A stretch of DNA of 64,000 nucleotides from assembly GCA_016648135.1 (NCBI GenBank), contig JADDOH010000474.1, forward strand, positions 62,001 to 126,000, read 5' to 3'. Below are positions 10,614-21,351 of the stretch, piece by piece (positions within the stretch are counted from its first letter, which is position 1; each line of letters opens with the position of its first letter). Made by a program: the position numbers and the translations under genes. The DNA comes from Agrypnia vestita (taxonomy: Eukaryota; Arthropoda; Insecta; Trichoptera; Phryganeidae). Below the pieces are notes generated by a model that did not search any database, was not told where the DNA came from, and saw nothing but the letters and a program-made list of their open reading frames with translations.

Positions 10614-13148
10614 TTAAATATATTTTTTTTACATTTAGATAGAATTAATATGAAGCTCGTTCAAAATAGAGAACAATTCGCAGCCATTCATTTCCGCCCA
10701 ATATATCGCATAAAAAATTCGTGTAGGGATTCAAATTTAATCCGTACATTTATTCACATTACTGAATTTACATGTCTATCTGCTAGGGGGGGCGACTTTT
10801 GTATTTCGAACATAGGAATTTATCAGTTTTACGCACAAACGGGTCCGACCATTGTCAGGACAATATCCTAATGCCTCTCTCTGTCACGGCACCTCCCTAC
10901 TAGGTACCCACGTACTTCATACTTGGCGGTATGAACAATGATTTTATTGGACTGTTTTCGGGAGATATGGTGTTGCGGTCGCTTTTGTGTGCATTTTCTA
11001 TCAGAAATATTTCAATATAAATATTAATTATATTTACTATGGTTATTTGAACCTTTACATCCTATGTACATATGAATATTAATAATTCAATTAAATATTT
11101 TTAACCAAAACGCGTAAGATAGTATGCGTGAATCGATGATTATTTTACATTAAAAATTTAATAAAATCCCGACTGTTCGGAAATATCAAATATAGGTTTA
11201 AAATGGGTCTTTTCGACTAGACGTTTTGTATATAAAAAAATGAAATATATTTGGGCTGGTTTGAGAAAATTAATTTTGGTGACTTAATTTGGGACGGCAG
11301 AAATTCTTAAAACAAGAAACGCGTCTCAAATATAGAGGTTAAATCATGTGGAGAGGATGACCAAACACTTTAGCCAAACAAAAAGAACAATTGGGAAAGT
11401 TCAAGCTGAGAAGGAGTGATTATATCTGTCTTAGAAATCTAGGACTATAAGTAGAAACGTAAAAAAGAAGAGTCAATGGAGTAAAATTATTTCTTTATTT
11501 AAATCACCCCAGGGTTTGTAGAGTTAATCGTGAAGAGGACCCAGCGCATATCCAGGGCCATTTTATGAGCAATAGCTTCCATGGCCCTGTGCTTTCGCTA
11601 CCCAGTTTGTCATTATTTTAATTCTAAAGTGATCATCATGCTCCGCCGACACTCAAGTGAGTGAGTGGCACGGCAAGGCGATCACACGAAACCTCTTTAC
11701 TGGCTCTAGGTGCATGATGACAGAAGAAACATAATTTATTATTGTACGTTAAACAAAATGAAGGTGTTTTAATACATTTATAATTTAAATGCAATGCAAA
11801 GAAAAGAAACATGAAGCAAAATAAACATTACCAGCTACTGGAAATACACATAGTATATTATGAGATAAAAATAAATATATGACACGTAAATTCCTTGTAC
11901 ATTAGAAGAGTGTAATAATACACCGGTAATATTAATAATTATACATTAGAATACATTATTATATAAGAGGTAACAAGAAGGATACATGAAAATGCATGGA
12001 AATACATATAAAATACATGAATTGTAGAGCTTATAGTTGCAAACAAAATAAGTAGGTCACTTGTGTGACAAGTGGTCAAATGACAAATGGTTTAGTTGAA
12101 TTGTGACGTAGTTCCTAAAGGTATTGGTTGCGGCCGCATAGCAACCACCACAATCTTAGTCAACAGTTATACCTCCAATAGCGAATCTAATTAGTTCTGC
12201 AGACGCTCTGAAAGGTTTCGCGAAACATATTATGCATTGATGCCAATTTCAAGTAATTGTAAATTTTGCATTTTGTCCATCATCCATTATATTAATAGGT
12301 GTACTTAAATGTACTGTTCAATTTTAACCAAAATTTATTTTCTATACCGACTAGTAACTCATTTTTTTTTATTACTATTATTTCATTCCTGATCCATAAA
12401 ATATAAACATCCGTATTATAATTATAAAACATATTTAATATTAAGTATATCATAATTATAAAAAAAAATGTATTTGCAAACTTGCAACAAATTCATCAAT
12501 GGCTGACTATACGGTGGCATGAGTAAAAATTTGACTCGTACTTACGAGTATACGATCCAAAATTATGTTTTTCTGCACCCAAGTTCACAGAAATATACAC
12601 AAAGGCCCGGTCACTTCAAGAAAGCGATAAGTTTGGATAAAAATACTCTGCTCGGGCTTGTGTCTAAAGTACGGTGACCCTTCCAAGCTGTCATCCAGAG
12701 ACAGTGCGTTTGATTAACAACATGAGTCAAGAGAGACTATCGCAGGGACGGACTTAGAAGCCATCGTGTGACGACAATCAATACATTTGACACATCTAAC
12801 AATAAGTCGAACAATAATTTGATGCAATATGTCTGATCAATATTGAAATTTAAAATGTTCAATTCAATTTATTTTTATATATAAAATTTACATAACAAAC
12901 ATACATTCAAATCGTAAATGTTCTAAATGATGAGTTAACGTAAATTATTTTAAACATTTTAATTAATATATATGATTCAAATCAAAGGTGTAGGAGAATC
13001 CTGCTTCGGAAAACTGCCTCAGAGATTTGAAACAGATCAATGTCCAGAGCGATATTGTTCAGCATAGCGGTAGCTCTTTCAACAGGCATAACCATCGGCA
13101 GGTTGGTCCTGTATATTGGAATGTGAAACAATCTATGCTGACGCTGTC
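10614..13148. other. AT-rich spacer
   Basis: No genes recognised. A LINE tail remnant at 11340-11530 is listed separately. Modestly GC-richer pieces at 10780-10990, 11540-11700 and 12120-12180 (with a NotI-like gcggccgc) have no coding signal. Confidence 0.4.
11340..11530 (+). pseudogene. Heavily decayed LINE tail
   Basis: The words catgtggagaggatgacca and agctgagaaggagtgattat, and the closing ccccagggtttgtagagtta, align by eye with the LINE tail at 5740-5945 (catgtggagagaatgaccga ... ccaccaggggttatagagct). It is frameshifted throughout and has no remaining frame. Confidence 0.45.
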
Positions 13149-13151
13149 TAA

Positions 13152-13300
13152 GGGCCGGTTGTTTCAAGTTGGATTAAAGTAAGCTTTCATTTAAAGCATA
13201 GATTTTTGCCCCTTTTCTCCCCCAATCAGATGATCCGTTTTCGTAAATATCTATGCTTTAAACGAACGCTTAATTTAATCCAACTTGAAACAATCGGCCC
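13152..13300. mobile_element. Harbinger-type MITE (149 bp)
   Basis: Terminal inverted repeats begin GGGCCGGTTGTTTCAAGTTG and end in the complement with one difference (TTGAAACAATCGGCCC). They are flanked on both sides by the trinucleotide TAA (13149-13151 and 13301-13303), matching the 3-bp TWA duplications of PIF/Harbinger elements. The inverted arms extend inward through ggattaaa and attaaagcatagat-like words over about 55 bp. There is no coding capacity. A partial relative (aatctatgctttaaatgaac) occurs at 27385-27410. Confidence 0.8.
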
Positions 13301-13303
13301 TAA

Positions 13304-13984
13304 GGTAGGTAATTATCAGAAACATACAAACCAATGTTCCGCATAATTTCAGGATTATCGATCATATCGCGCTACGATCGATAAAAATGCGTAATCAAAT
13401 AGGTAGGTACACATACTTTCTAGTCTAAACTATTGTAGCCAAGCATACCGTGGAGAAACTCGGTTCGGTAAAATCAAGGAAAATGCCCGTAGGTACTCTT
13501 TCATGTAAAATATCCTAGAAACTTTTTTTGTACTTTCTCTACCAAACTTATGCTCACGTGGCCCTCAAATCATCTAGCAACTCTCGAGTCTACCTCGCAC
13601 CAAGGAATTGTAAAGAGTTTTCAGTACGCGGATATTTTCTAAAACCCTGGCTGTAAGCAAAACAAATCCAAGTATTCTCAAAACATTACCACTGACCGCC
13701 TCTGTGTGATCGTGAAATGTCAGGATGCTCACAAATCTAATGCCGAGATCCTTAACATTCGACGTTTGTGTCAGATGTTTCCCTCGCCAAGAGCAAAGAT
13801 CGCAGAGTTCAGTATTAGAATAATAGCATTTTATTTAATAAATGTATACATTATTAAATTAAATTAAATTAACAGATAATGTGGCAAAATGTAAGCGTGA
13901 ATGTAAATTTAAGTGTCTATCGACTTGTAATAAAACTTGTTATACAAAGTGGGCATTATTTAAAAAGTTAATCATTACTCGGCC
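13304..13984. other. Spacer without recognised features
   Basis: No gene, repeat family or RNA motif recognised. Confidence 0.4.
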
Positions 13985-14290
13985 CGCGTGAAAGGATTGA
14001 TAAATGAGTTGATCGACGAGCTGACAAACGCTCGCTCAGCGCGTCATGAAACACAAACGCGAAGCATTGTGCCGAGTCCGAAGGAAATATGCATTAATGG
14101 TTTGAAAGTAGGCGGGAAACGATCACGTCGATGGAAACTACTTTCCTTTCCTCCTGACTTCTCCCCTTTCAGAGTCCATTAAGATAATGGCTATCGGATT
14201 ATCGGGGGTCGCGGCGGGCGGCGGGGGGCGGGCTTCCAAGTCACGGAGGGATGCTAACGGGAGTGCCGCGTGTGCAGCAACTTCAAACAT
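13985..14290. other. GC-rich non-coding block
   Basis: The segment is sharply GC-richer than its flanks, with a purine-rich cggcgggcggcggggggcgg core at 14212-14231. A 64-codon frame (13988-14182) does not resemble a protein family. No copy is seen elsewhere in the window, so a conserved regulatory element or an exon with unrecognised content are both possible. Confidence 0.35.
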
Positions 14291-14534
14291 AATCAACCGC
14301 GTGTCTATTCATGGTATGGTGAAGATTTTATTTTTTTATTTATTTTTTTAGTAATAAATAAAATAAATGACATTTAATAATAAATACAATAGGCTTGATG
14401 ACAGATTTTGAAATAACATTCTATATTGTAGGTAAACGTCTACTATTACCGTAAATAAAATTATTTCAGTAATAAACTAAGTTTTTACGCAAACAATTGC
14501 ATTGTCATCTACATATTTTTAATTTCGCGCAAAA

Positions 14535-14680
14535 ACTCCCGACGTCAGTAGTCATTTCGTCTACGTGACGTCAAGCCTGAGTAAACATTGTGTCTATGGC
14601 AACGGTTCAAAGCCACGGTGATGGATACTGAGCCATGACGTCATTCGTTCTGACCGGTGTTTCAGTTAAAATGGCGGATC
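14535..14680 (+). promoter_or_regulatory. Promoter-like block with three CRE sites
   Basis: Two full palindromic cAMP-response elements, TGACGTCA, lie at 14566-14573 and 14636-14643, and a GACGTCA lies at 14541-14547. Between them, tatggcaacgg (14595-14605) resembles an RFX/X-box half site. An arthropod initiator-like TCAGTT (14662-14667) comes just before AAAATGGCGG (14668-14677), a YY1/Pho-like site with an ATG. No TATA box is evident. The sites and spacing are seen in the sequence; promoter function is inferred. The frame from ATG 14671 runs only 32 codons (to 14769), with residues M-A-D-R-T-I-L. Confidence 0.45.
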
Positions 14681-14819
14681 GCACAATTTTATACTTTTAT
14701 TTTACTGAAAATCTTATTAATCTCAACACACTTATATTAAAACTTCATTATTCTTCTTATTTTTATTAATTGATTATTTTTATTTATTAATAAATTTTTA
14801 TTTATTAATCAATAAATAA

Positions 14820-14990
14820 AATAAGAACTACATATTAGGTCGATATATTCACGGAAACATAGAGGGTTGCTATAGCTTAGTGGTCAGAGCACCGGCCCCG
14901 TAAAGGAGGTAACTGTGGTTCGAATCCCAGCAGTAACCTAATATTTTTTCGTGAATTAGATTTTTCTGTATGTCTTTCTAATTTTAATTG
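14820..14990 (+). repeat. tRNA-headed repeat (family R), copy 1
   Basis: A tRNA-like cloverleaf (listed separately) is flanked by gatatattcacggaaacata upstream and tattttttcgtgaattagat downstream; the attcacg and cgtgaat words are complementary. The body continues tttctgtatgtctttctaat. The same flanks surround tRNA-like heads at 21.1, 51.95 and 58.15 kb. This looks like a tRNA-derived SINE family or a tRNA-carrying repeat. Here it ends in an A-rich tract (about 14990). Confidence 0.7.
14865..14938 (+). tRNA. tRNA-like sequence (Thr-like, probably pseudogene)
   Basis: There are 74 bases with a 7-bp acceptor stem (GGTTGCT with AGTAACC, one G-U pair), an A box (TAGCTTAGTGG), a D arm (GCTT..GAGC) and a B box (GGTTCGAATCC). 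The anticodon loop region reads ccccgtaaa, suggesting CGT (Thr), but the anticodon stem and one T-stem pair are imperfect. Because it sits inside a repeat with similar copies, it is more likely the promoter head of a SINE than a working tRNA. Confidence 0.6.
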
Positions 14991-17890
14991 TAAAAAAAAA
15001 AACTTTAATTTTTGTACAAAAGTAAATATTAACAAGTAAATAATAATTATTTATTATATTTTTTTATAAATGGCTATCCAGATCTGATCGCTAAATAAAG
15101 CAAAACATAATATATTTCGTACACCACAATTATATTATCATTACTCTAAGAATTATAAATGAAGATGTAACGGGGTATCGAGACAAAATAAAATAAAAAG
15201 TGTGATTACCAATAAAATAAACTACGGACTAATATATATTTATGTTTGTTTTAACTTGTCTTTATTAACCCTCCTTTACGACTACACGGCTTGCATAATT
15301 TATCCACCGCCTCGGTATCATGCCTCCCCGAGAATCTGCCCGTATATCCGGAGACAGGCCAACTGGAAAACTTTGTATTTGGCAATTCTCTTCTGGATTT
15401 ATATTGAATTAGAGGCGGACCTTTGGCAAGTGCAACATGTTAAAATGTTAATTATTACCGCTCCGCCAGCTTGTCATTGTAGTGAGGGGCATTTCGAGGA
15501 TTCTTAAAACCACGTTGGCGGCAGTGTACCCGAGCCAGACAGATCGCGCAACATCGTTAGACATCAGACTAGGAGAGGTCCACCGCTTAGAACTTCAAGT
15601 TAGCGACGTCACTCCCACTTCCGACAGGGCAAGCCGAGGTTTACCAAAGAAATTTTGATAATTTTCAGTCAATTTTCAGACCTCCATGTTGCTTCCACGA
15701 TTGGTGTTTTTTAAACACTTTTTATGTTTATATTCATGTAAAAATCAACAATAATCGCTAAGAAGTTGCAGTTTCTGGTTTCTCAATATACAGACTTCAA
15801 TAATTACTTATATTTCTATAATTACTTGTACAATAATTACTTATTCATTAATTATGAAAATAAGCAACGAAATTTACTGTCAAAAATGTACGCACCGTTT
15901 ATCGAATAAAACCATTTAAAAAATAATACTAAAGATATTGTATTTCAATATTTTCGTTCTAAGTATATCAAAGAATATAAAAATACTTAATTTTCACACT
16001 TTTTTATTTAAAAGTAACACTTTTTTCAACAGATAAATAACACAATTAATGCGCGGTTCGAAGACGATCTTTGGAATGATTTTTTGTCCGGTTTGCTCGG
16101 CAAATGAGGTTACTTGACAAATAGAACTCATTGATTCATTTAAAAACTTGAGATATATGACCAATGATAAGCTTTAAAAACCCATAAACGCAGGTAAAAT
16201 AGGCCGAATTCGCATACGTGTCTAGGGAGCGCAGATCTGCGCTCTGGTACCCGACCTCGTGTCCTAGCCCTCGACTTGACACATTCTATTTGATCTATGA
16301 TGTGGCACTCATCAGAAGTTTTTTTCAAAACATTTTAACAAGAGTTATCACGTTGAAAGATGTACATTATGTCATGTACATAATGTACATCTTAAACAAT
16401 TGATTTTATTTTATTATTAGTATGTTTATCGCAATTTTTTTCGATTCAAATGCGTTCAGAGTTTGCTTCTAAAGTTAAGTTGAGGACCAAATCTCCAACA
16501 TTTGGTTCTGAGGTCAGACATCATGTTCTATCGAAAATCTCGTACACGTGTGTTACAAGAATTGCTGCTGGAGTTTTTGATATATTGAAACCAAAATAGC
16601 ACATGTAGAAACTTTTTTGCTGTTAACAGTCGAACTCCGGTGAAGTAATCAATCACAATGAAAGTGGTGCCAACTGCCAACTTATTGCAATGAGTTTTAT
16701 AATAATAATACTATCAAAACAATAACTAATTAAATTATGTGGATGACTGTGCTTCCAAACAGCTGTACGTACATTTATATTGACAAGCGGCCACCGCTCT
16801 TACAAGTGGTTTATATCTGTTACAAAATTAATAAGTAGTTAAACTCTATTACCATTGCAAGAAAAATATTTAACCCATTAGTGGCTAGGTATTTATTTAA
16901 CAACAAAATATATTTTTGGATTTTTTAAATTAATTTTTTCTTGTTCGCCATTTTTAAGTCTTTTAAATCAAAGAACACATACCTGACACGCTAATTTCAG
17001 AGTTATTCCGAAGTGCACTCTTTTTGGACACTCGGAAAGAACGAACGATATTCTGCCGACTATTTAAGATACATATATTTACATTTATACTTTTCACAGG
17101 CATTTTCTTATCATGTTTATCGCCAGTTCTTTTACGATCAAATATCGAGGTAGGTAGGTACATATTTGAAATCTCGTATTAGGTTTGTAAATAATTTTGT
17201 AAAAACTTATTATGCCGGCAATTTTCAAAATCGAATGAAAACCGATAAAAGCGCAAACAAATAAATTTGGCGCATTGATTATGTTGGAGCCTCGGAATCT
17301 TATTATACTGTATGGGATGTACATTCAGGAAATTCTCTGTAACCGACGCTTTCACGACAGTTAAGATCGTAACCAGTTTAGATGTCTTCGGAACCTTGTC
17401 AGCTTTTAGCCATTATATTCTTCTCTTATTATTTCTCTGTCCTGCAAATATTATTGCGATATCGATGGTCCCTGGTTTTATTTTTAACATCTGCTTATAA
17501 AAATGTATCAAGTGGAAAATATTATATATAGAGTAAAAATATTTAAAATAAACGTGAAAAACGTTATATTTAAAATTAATGGAGCAAAAATCGGTAATTG
17601 TGTTAATAATACTTAATAAATTTAAAAGTTTAAAAATAAAAAATAACCCTTCACTCAAACGAACTTACATGCTGTATGAGAGCTTTGCCCACACTTTTTT
17701 TCATATTTAAAACTTTTACCGTAAATATAAAATACTTTTTGCCATGATGCACGTTCACGTACGCACTAATGTTTTGATTGATTGATAGCATATTTTATAT
17801 TTAGAGTTTTCTATTTCAATTCGGTATTTTGAAATTTATCGCATATATGTCGTTAAGGCAAAGATTTCAAACAAAAATAGCGTTTACATA
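14991..17890. other. AT-rich spacer with a few GC-richer islets
   Basis: No gene recognised. Islets at 15290-15640 and 16040-16290 show no domain; the 101-codon frame at 15202-15507 looks like chance. A 16-bp palindrome with arms aagatgtacattatgt lies at 16357-16393. Confidence 0.4.
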
Positions 17891-17899
17891 ATTTAGAAT

Positions 17900-18200
17900 A
17901 TTTTGAGTTTGTTCAAATCTTTCAGAACAATGCTGGATTTATGTCACAGAGACATTATTAATCAATTAGTGTATATTATAGATATCTCACAAAGACGAAA
18001 CTGTATTAATTATGGGAAAGTAGGTATAGAAGTCATTTGGGTGTACACAGGACTTATGACCTGTCTTTTTATGGTTGGCTTAAGTGATCACTTTACACAA
18101 TTGTAATATACCTATATAACTATACCTACTTTCCCATAATTAATACAGTTTCGTCTCTGTGAGATATCTATAATATACACTAATTGATTTACATAATTTA
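17900..18200. repeat. Fold-back repeat (family S, copy 2)
   Basis: Arms of about 75 bp are nearly identical and inverted: ttaatcaattagtgtatatt...gaaagtaggtata (17956-18030) and tatacctactttcccataat...cactaattgattt (18121-18189). The loop contains the family S block ggcttaagtgatcactttac. The outer 17905-17955 stretch recurs inverted near 54985-55045. No protein is encoded. Confidence 0.75.
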
Positions 18201-18482
18201 TTTGAAGTATTATGCAGATGGAGATTATTGAAAGTGTACACCCATTTATATATTAATATCATAACATACAAAAAGTGTGCCAAAGGATGCATTAAAATTT
18301 CAAATTTATACAACTCTTACATACGGTTTCCAGTATTTAGAGTTGACATTACCCTCGATTTAATCTTCTTTCTGTGTTGGTCCAAAAACTCTAGTAATAA
18401 CCACAACTTATCACACGACATCGTTAATACAATACAATAAATGTATTTTTGTATTATCGATAGGTATATTATTTGATCTTCC

Positions 18483-18508
18483 TCGAGCGAGCGAGAGAGA
18501 GAGAGAAA
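18483..18508. repeat. GA-rich microsatellite
   Basis: A cgagcgagcgagagagagag-type simple repeat adjoining the hammerhead pair. Confidence 0.8.
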
Positions 18509-18529
18509 CAAAAAATAAGTAAAAATGTT

Positions 18530-18720
18530 CTGTGTACAGTTTTCTGGGATTTTGTGTGACCTCTCTGGCCAACGTTTCGGATCCCATTGCAGGGTCCATC
18601 ATCAGGGCTGATGTAACAGCCCATCAGCCCTGATGATGGACCCTGCAATGGGATCCGAAATATACACGGCAGAATATCCCAGAAAACTATACACAGAAGA
18701 TTCTGAACGGCCGTGAAAAC
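18530..18720. repeat. Inverted pair of Penelope-type terminal repeats
   Basis: Two copies of one sequence face each other around ggctgatgtaacagcccatc. Both run through ctgatgatggaccctgcaat and gggatccgaaa, then tcccagaaaact and tatacacag or tgtacacag. The inner arms are perfectly complementary over more than 35 bp. A diverged copy with the same inverted layout lies at 57830-58000. The hammerhead core and the inverted layout suggest the pseudo-LTRs of a Penelope-like element. No reverse transcriptase frame adjoins. Confidence 0.65.
18567..18612 (-). ncRNA. Hammerhead ribozyme-like motif, family H2
   Basis: The minus strand reads ...AGCC-CUGAUGA-(UGGACCC UGCAAU GGGAUCC)-GAAA-CGUU-GGCC. The catalytic core CUGAUGA (18599-18605) and GAAA (18575-18578) are intact. 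Stem II pairs GGACCC with GGGAUCC (one bulged A). Stem III is the minimal self-complementary ACGU. Stem I pairs GGC with GCC. Predicted cleavage follows the U before GGCC. The plus-strand partner (core 18630-18660) keeps CUGAUGA and GAAA but has lost about 20 bp, including the cleavage site. Confidence 0.65.
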
Positions 18721-19118
18721 CTAAGGACATTTATAAGTAAAAATGTATATTGTTAAAAAATTAAAACCAATTAGTTTAAAAAAGTGAGCTAGATTAAAAC
18801 ATATGGAGTTCTGATCCATATGCCTTCTTTTTGGAAAAATAGCATCACCGAATTCTTAATTATTTTTGTTCATAACACACGTTTGTTAACAAAGTGGTTA
18901 TGGTTTTTTGAGTACATTCAAGATACAAAAAAATTCTTATTAAATATTAATACTTAAACATAAGAGATCTCTCAAAAAAACATAATACCTATCTTATAAA
19001 AAAAAATGCAGTCGATTCTGAGACAGTGATAGCTTCTATATTAAAATCTGCTAATGTTTCACTGTTTAATTCGTAGGTTTATTGACTTTTTAATTCTTTA
19101 CATCATATTTGGGGTAGG

Positions 19119-19357
19119 TATAAAAGCAAAGGCAGCAATATCAAAATAATGTCATTGGAGTTATTGAGGATTACTATTTTATAATTCGAGATTTTACAGG
19201 AAATATGGCCAATGTTTATACAATTTTAGAAGGGATAGACATATAAAATCTATCATTTATATTTTATTTTCATCACAACATTTTAAAGTACTAATCCCCG
19301 GTGACTGCATTCAAAACATTTATTATTTTTTTGTATATTGCTGCCTTTGCTTTTATA
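19119..19357. mobile_element. MITE with 23-bp perfect inverted repeats
   Basis: Left end TATAAAAGCAAAGGCAGCAA (19119-19141 in full) and right end (19335-19357) are exact complements over 23 bp. The outermost TA could be a TA target duplication as in Tc1/mariner-type elements. The 190-bp interior has no coding capacity. Confidence 0.6.
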
Positions 19358-19689
19358 TACACACCACATGCAGAGTTTTATTGATTTAATTTTCTGTCTA
19401 TTTTTTATTTACATTTTATTTATTTATTAACCTTATTATTTAAAAATGAGTATTTTAATTAGTGATTATTATTTTAATTGCTTTTTTGTACTTTTTTTAA
19501 TAAACTTTTAATTTTCAGTATTTTTTCAATGGCTTATACACACATAGTTAAATAAATCAACAAATGTCTATATTATTTTTTTTATATGTCCGTCTCTACG
19601 AATTAGTCGACCCAAAAAAAAACCTTTCTAGAGGTCTTGTTTTAAAGTAAACGCTTCAACATTTTTGTTTATTACGAGCTTAACTTCGC

Positions 19690-19990
19690 TTCGGATGAAA
19701 CCGAGTATCAGTCGGATGAAGCCGGAAACGCGGAATGGCAGTTTATAGCGCGACGTCTCCGGCCGGGGGTTGATTTATCACCTGACAATTTGGGAACGAT
19801 ATTATTACGCTTAATCAACCCCGTGAAACAGTTGAACACGGTCCGACCCGCCACCACCCCCTCCCACCGGACTATAAATAAATCACGCGTTTAATTAATA
19901 ATTTGCACGGGCTCTCCACTCTATATCAATCTATACTGAACTACCTACCACCGGCGGGTGCATTGATACACCGCTGTGAATTAGTTGTGT
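19690..19990. other. GC-rich non-coding block
   Basis: A marked rise in GC (for example gcgacgtctccggccggggg near 19750 and a run of ccgacccgccaccaccccct near 19842). No frame of note, and no relative elsewhere in the window. It could be a conserved regulatory element; this is unproven. Confidence 0.35.
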
Positions 19991-20077
19991 ACAATGAGAT
20001 TACCAATTTTGCAGCAAATTATGTAAACGCACTGAATATTTAAAAAAAATCATAATTATGCTGTTAAATTCACAATT

Positions 20078-20452
20078 TAATTTAAACACAAGTTCTAATC
20101 CACTGTATGTGTAATAATATGTAAGCCTAGGCGTTTTCAATCGAGACACCCATTGTCCTCAGAGGAAACATTAAAACTGACAATAAAAATTTAAAAAAAT
20201 TGGCCGACAATATAATGTATGGGATGGTAGTCATTAATATTATACAATAGTAATTATTTTAGTAATGGGGTTAGTTTTAGGAATAATTACTGTTGACTAC
20301 CCCCTCAAACATTATATTCTTTAGTCGTATACTTTTGATTTTTATTGTAAGTTCAAATAGCCTCTGAAGATGATGAGAGTCTCCATTAAAAGCACTTAGG
20401 CTAAATATTATTACTCATACAGTGGATTAGAACTTGGTGTTTAAATTAAATT
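20078..20452. repeat. Fold-back repeat with hammerhead-like arms (family H3)
   Basis: Inverted arms of roughly 100 bp with many mismatches: the left begins taatttaaacacaagttcta, and the right ends gattagaacttggtgtttaa. Each arm carries, read outward, a ctga(a/g)ga core, a stem-loop and an aaaa(g/c)c(a/g)c(c/t)(t)agg segment. The loop (20200-20340) is AT-rich with no frame. The structure matches that of the other ribozyme-bearing inverted pairs. Confidence 0.6.
20359..20402 (+). ncRNA. Degenerate hammerhead-like motif, family H3
   Basis: AGCCU-CUGAAGA-(stem-loop)-AAAA-GCACUU-AGGCU. The flanks AGCCU and AGGCU form a perfect 5-bp stem I, and CUGAAGA fits the CUGANGA core. The GAAA box is mutated to AAAA, so activity is unlikely here. 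The mirror copy (20126-20166, minus) has CUGAGGA and keeps GAAA with a short AAU/AUU stem II. Confidence 0.45.
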
Positions 20453-21033
20453 ATTTTAATCGTGAAATTCCATTCTGTTAAATGAAATAAACCTAAATTT
20501 AATTAAATGTAAAATATTATATCTCAAATTTTTTAATGAATTTAAAACGTCACTACGCAAGGATGTCAAGTAGTGACTTTCTAAACATTTTACATATGAG
20601 GGGTGTCAGATTTTTAACTATTGTAATTTGTGAATGGTTGCGAAAATTCGTTTAAACCTTCTGAAAACTGGTGTTTACTTGTTTATCAACAACTACCTCA
20701 TTTAAAAAGTTTGTCTGTCCGTAACTCGCTGGAATTGGGTAGAAATTAAAACAACAACACGGAAGACGACTAGCTGCTAACGAGGCCCGAGCGCCCGAGT
20801 GAGACACGCTGATTGCAAGGGTTGTTGTTAATTATTATTGTGTCCTGTGTCTTTTCACCGGTTTACGGCTAGTATTCAAAGAATGTTCATTTTTACGTAT
20901 TTTTCGGAAGCTTTCACGAATTTCAATAGTAAATATACAAAAAAAATGTTCAAGAGGCTTCTTTTGCTCAGATACTACTTTTATGATTTCCTTACGTCCT
21001 ACGCTTAATAAAATGAAGCTAAAGTTATCAAAA

Positions 21034-21351
21034 AACAAATTAATTAATCAATTAGAAAGACGAAAAGTAAAATCAAATGCACGAAAAAATATTTGACTGC
21101 TACCGGGATTCGAACCACGGATCTCCTCCTATCCGGGGCAGGCGCGTTATCCATTACGTTATAGCGGCCTTGTTCATTTCTGTGAATATATCGACCTTAT
21201 CTATAAGTCTTATTTATTAATTGATTATCCCTTCTTAGAGCAATCCACTTTTTCTGGTACGTTAGGTACAAATTACTTTTCGTAACTGCCGCTAGGGGAC
21301 GTCAGATATGTTTTTTCTGTATGTCTTTTTAATTTATTAATTAATTTGTTT
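21034..21351 (-). repeat. tRNA-headed repeat (family R), copy 2, left part
   Basis: The outer ends aaacaaattaattaatcaat (left) and ttaatttattaattaatttg (right) are inverted relative to each other. The minus strand carries the family flanks (tatattcacagaaatgaaca before the tRNA head, ttttttcgtgcatttgat after it). The right-hand part in plus orientation (21310-21351, ctgtatgtctttttaattta) continues after the piggyBac insertion at 23575. Two family bodies therefore meet head to head, with the piggyBac landing in the second. Confidence 0.65.
21095..21169 (-). tRNA. tRNA-like head (Arg-like), repeat-associated
   Basis: The minus strand has an A box (TAACGTAATGG), a D arm with ataacgcg, an anticodon region around ccccggatagg and a B box (GGTTCGAATCC). 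The acceptor stem GGCCGCT pairs with AGCAGTC at six of seven positions, one of them a G-U wobble. The words taatggataacgcg recall tRNA-Arg. It sits in a repeat body shared with a Thr-like head at 14.87 kb, so it is probably a SINE head. Confidence 0.55.

Noticed and set aside
14865..14938. Functional tRNA-Thr gene
   Set aside because: Anticodon stem is imperfect and the sequence is embedded in a multi-copy repeat; a SINE head is more likely.
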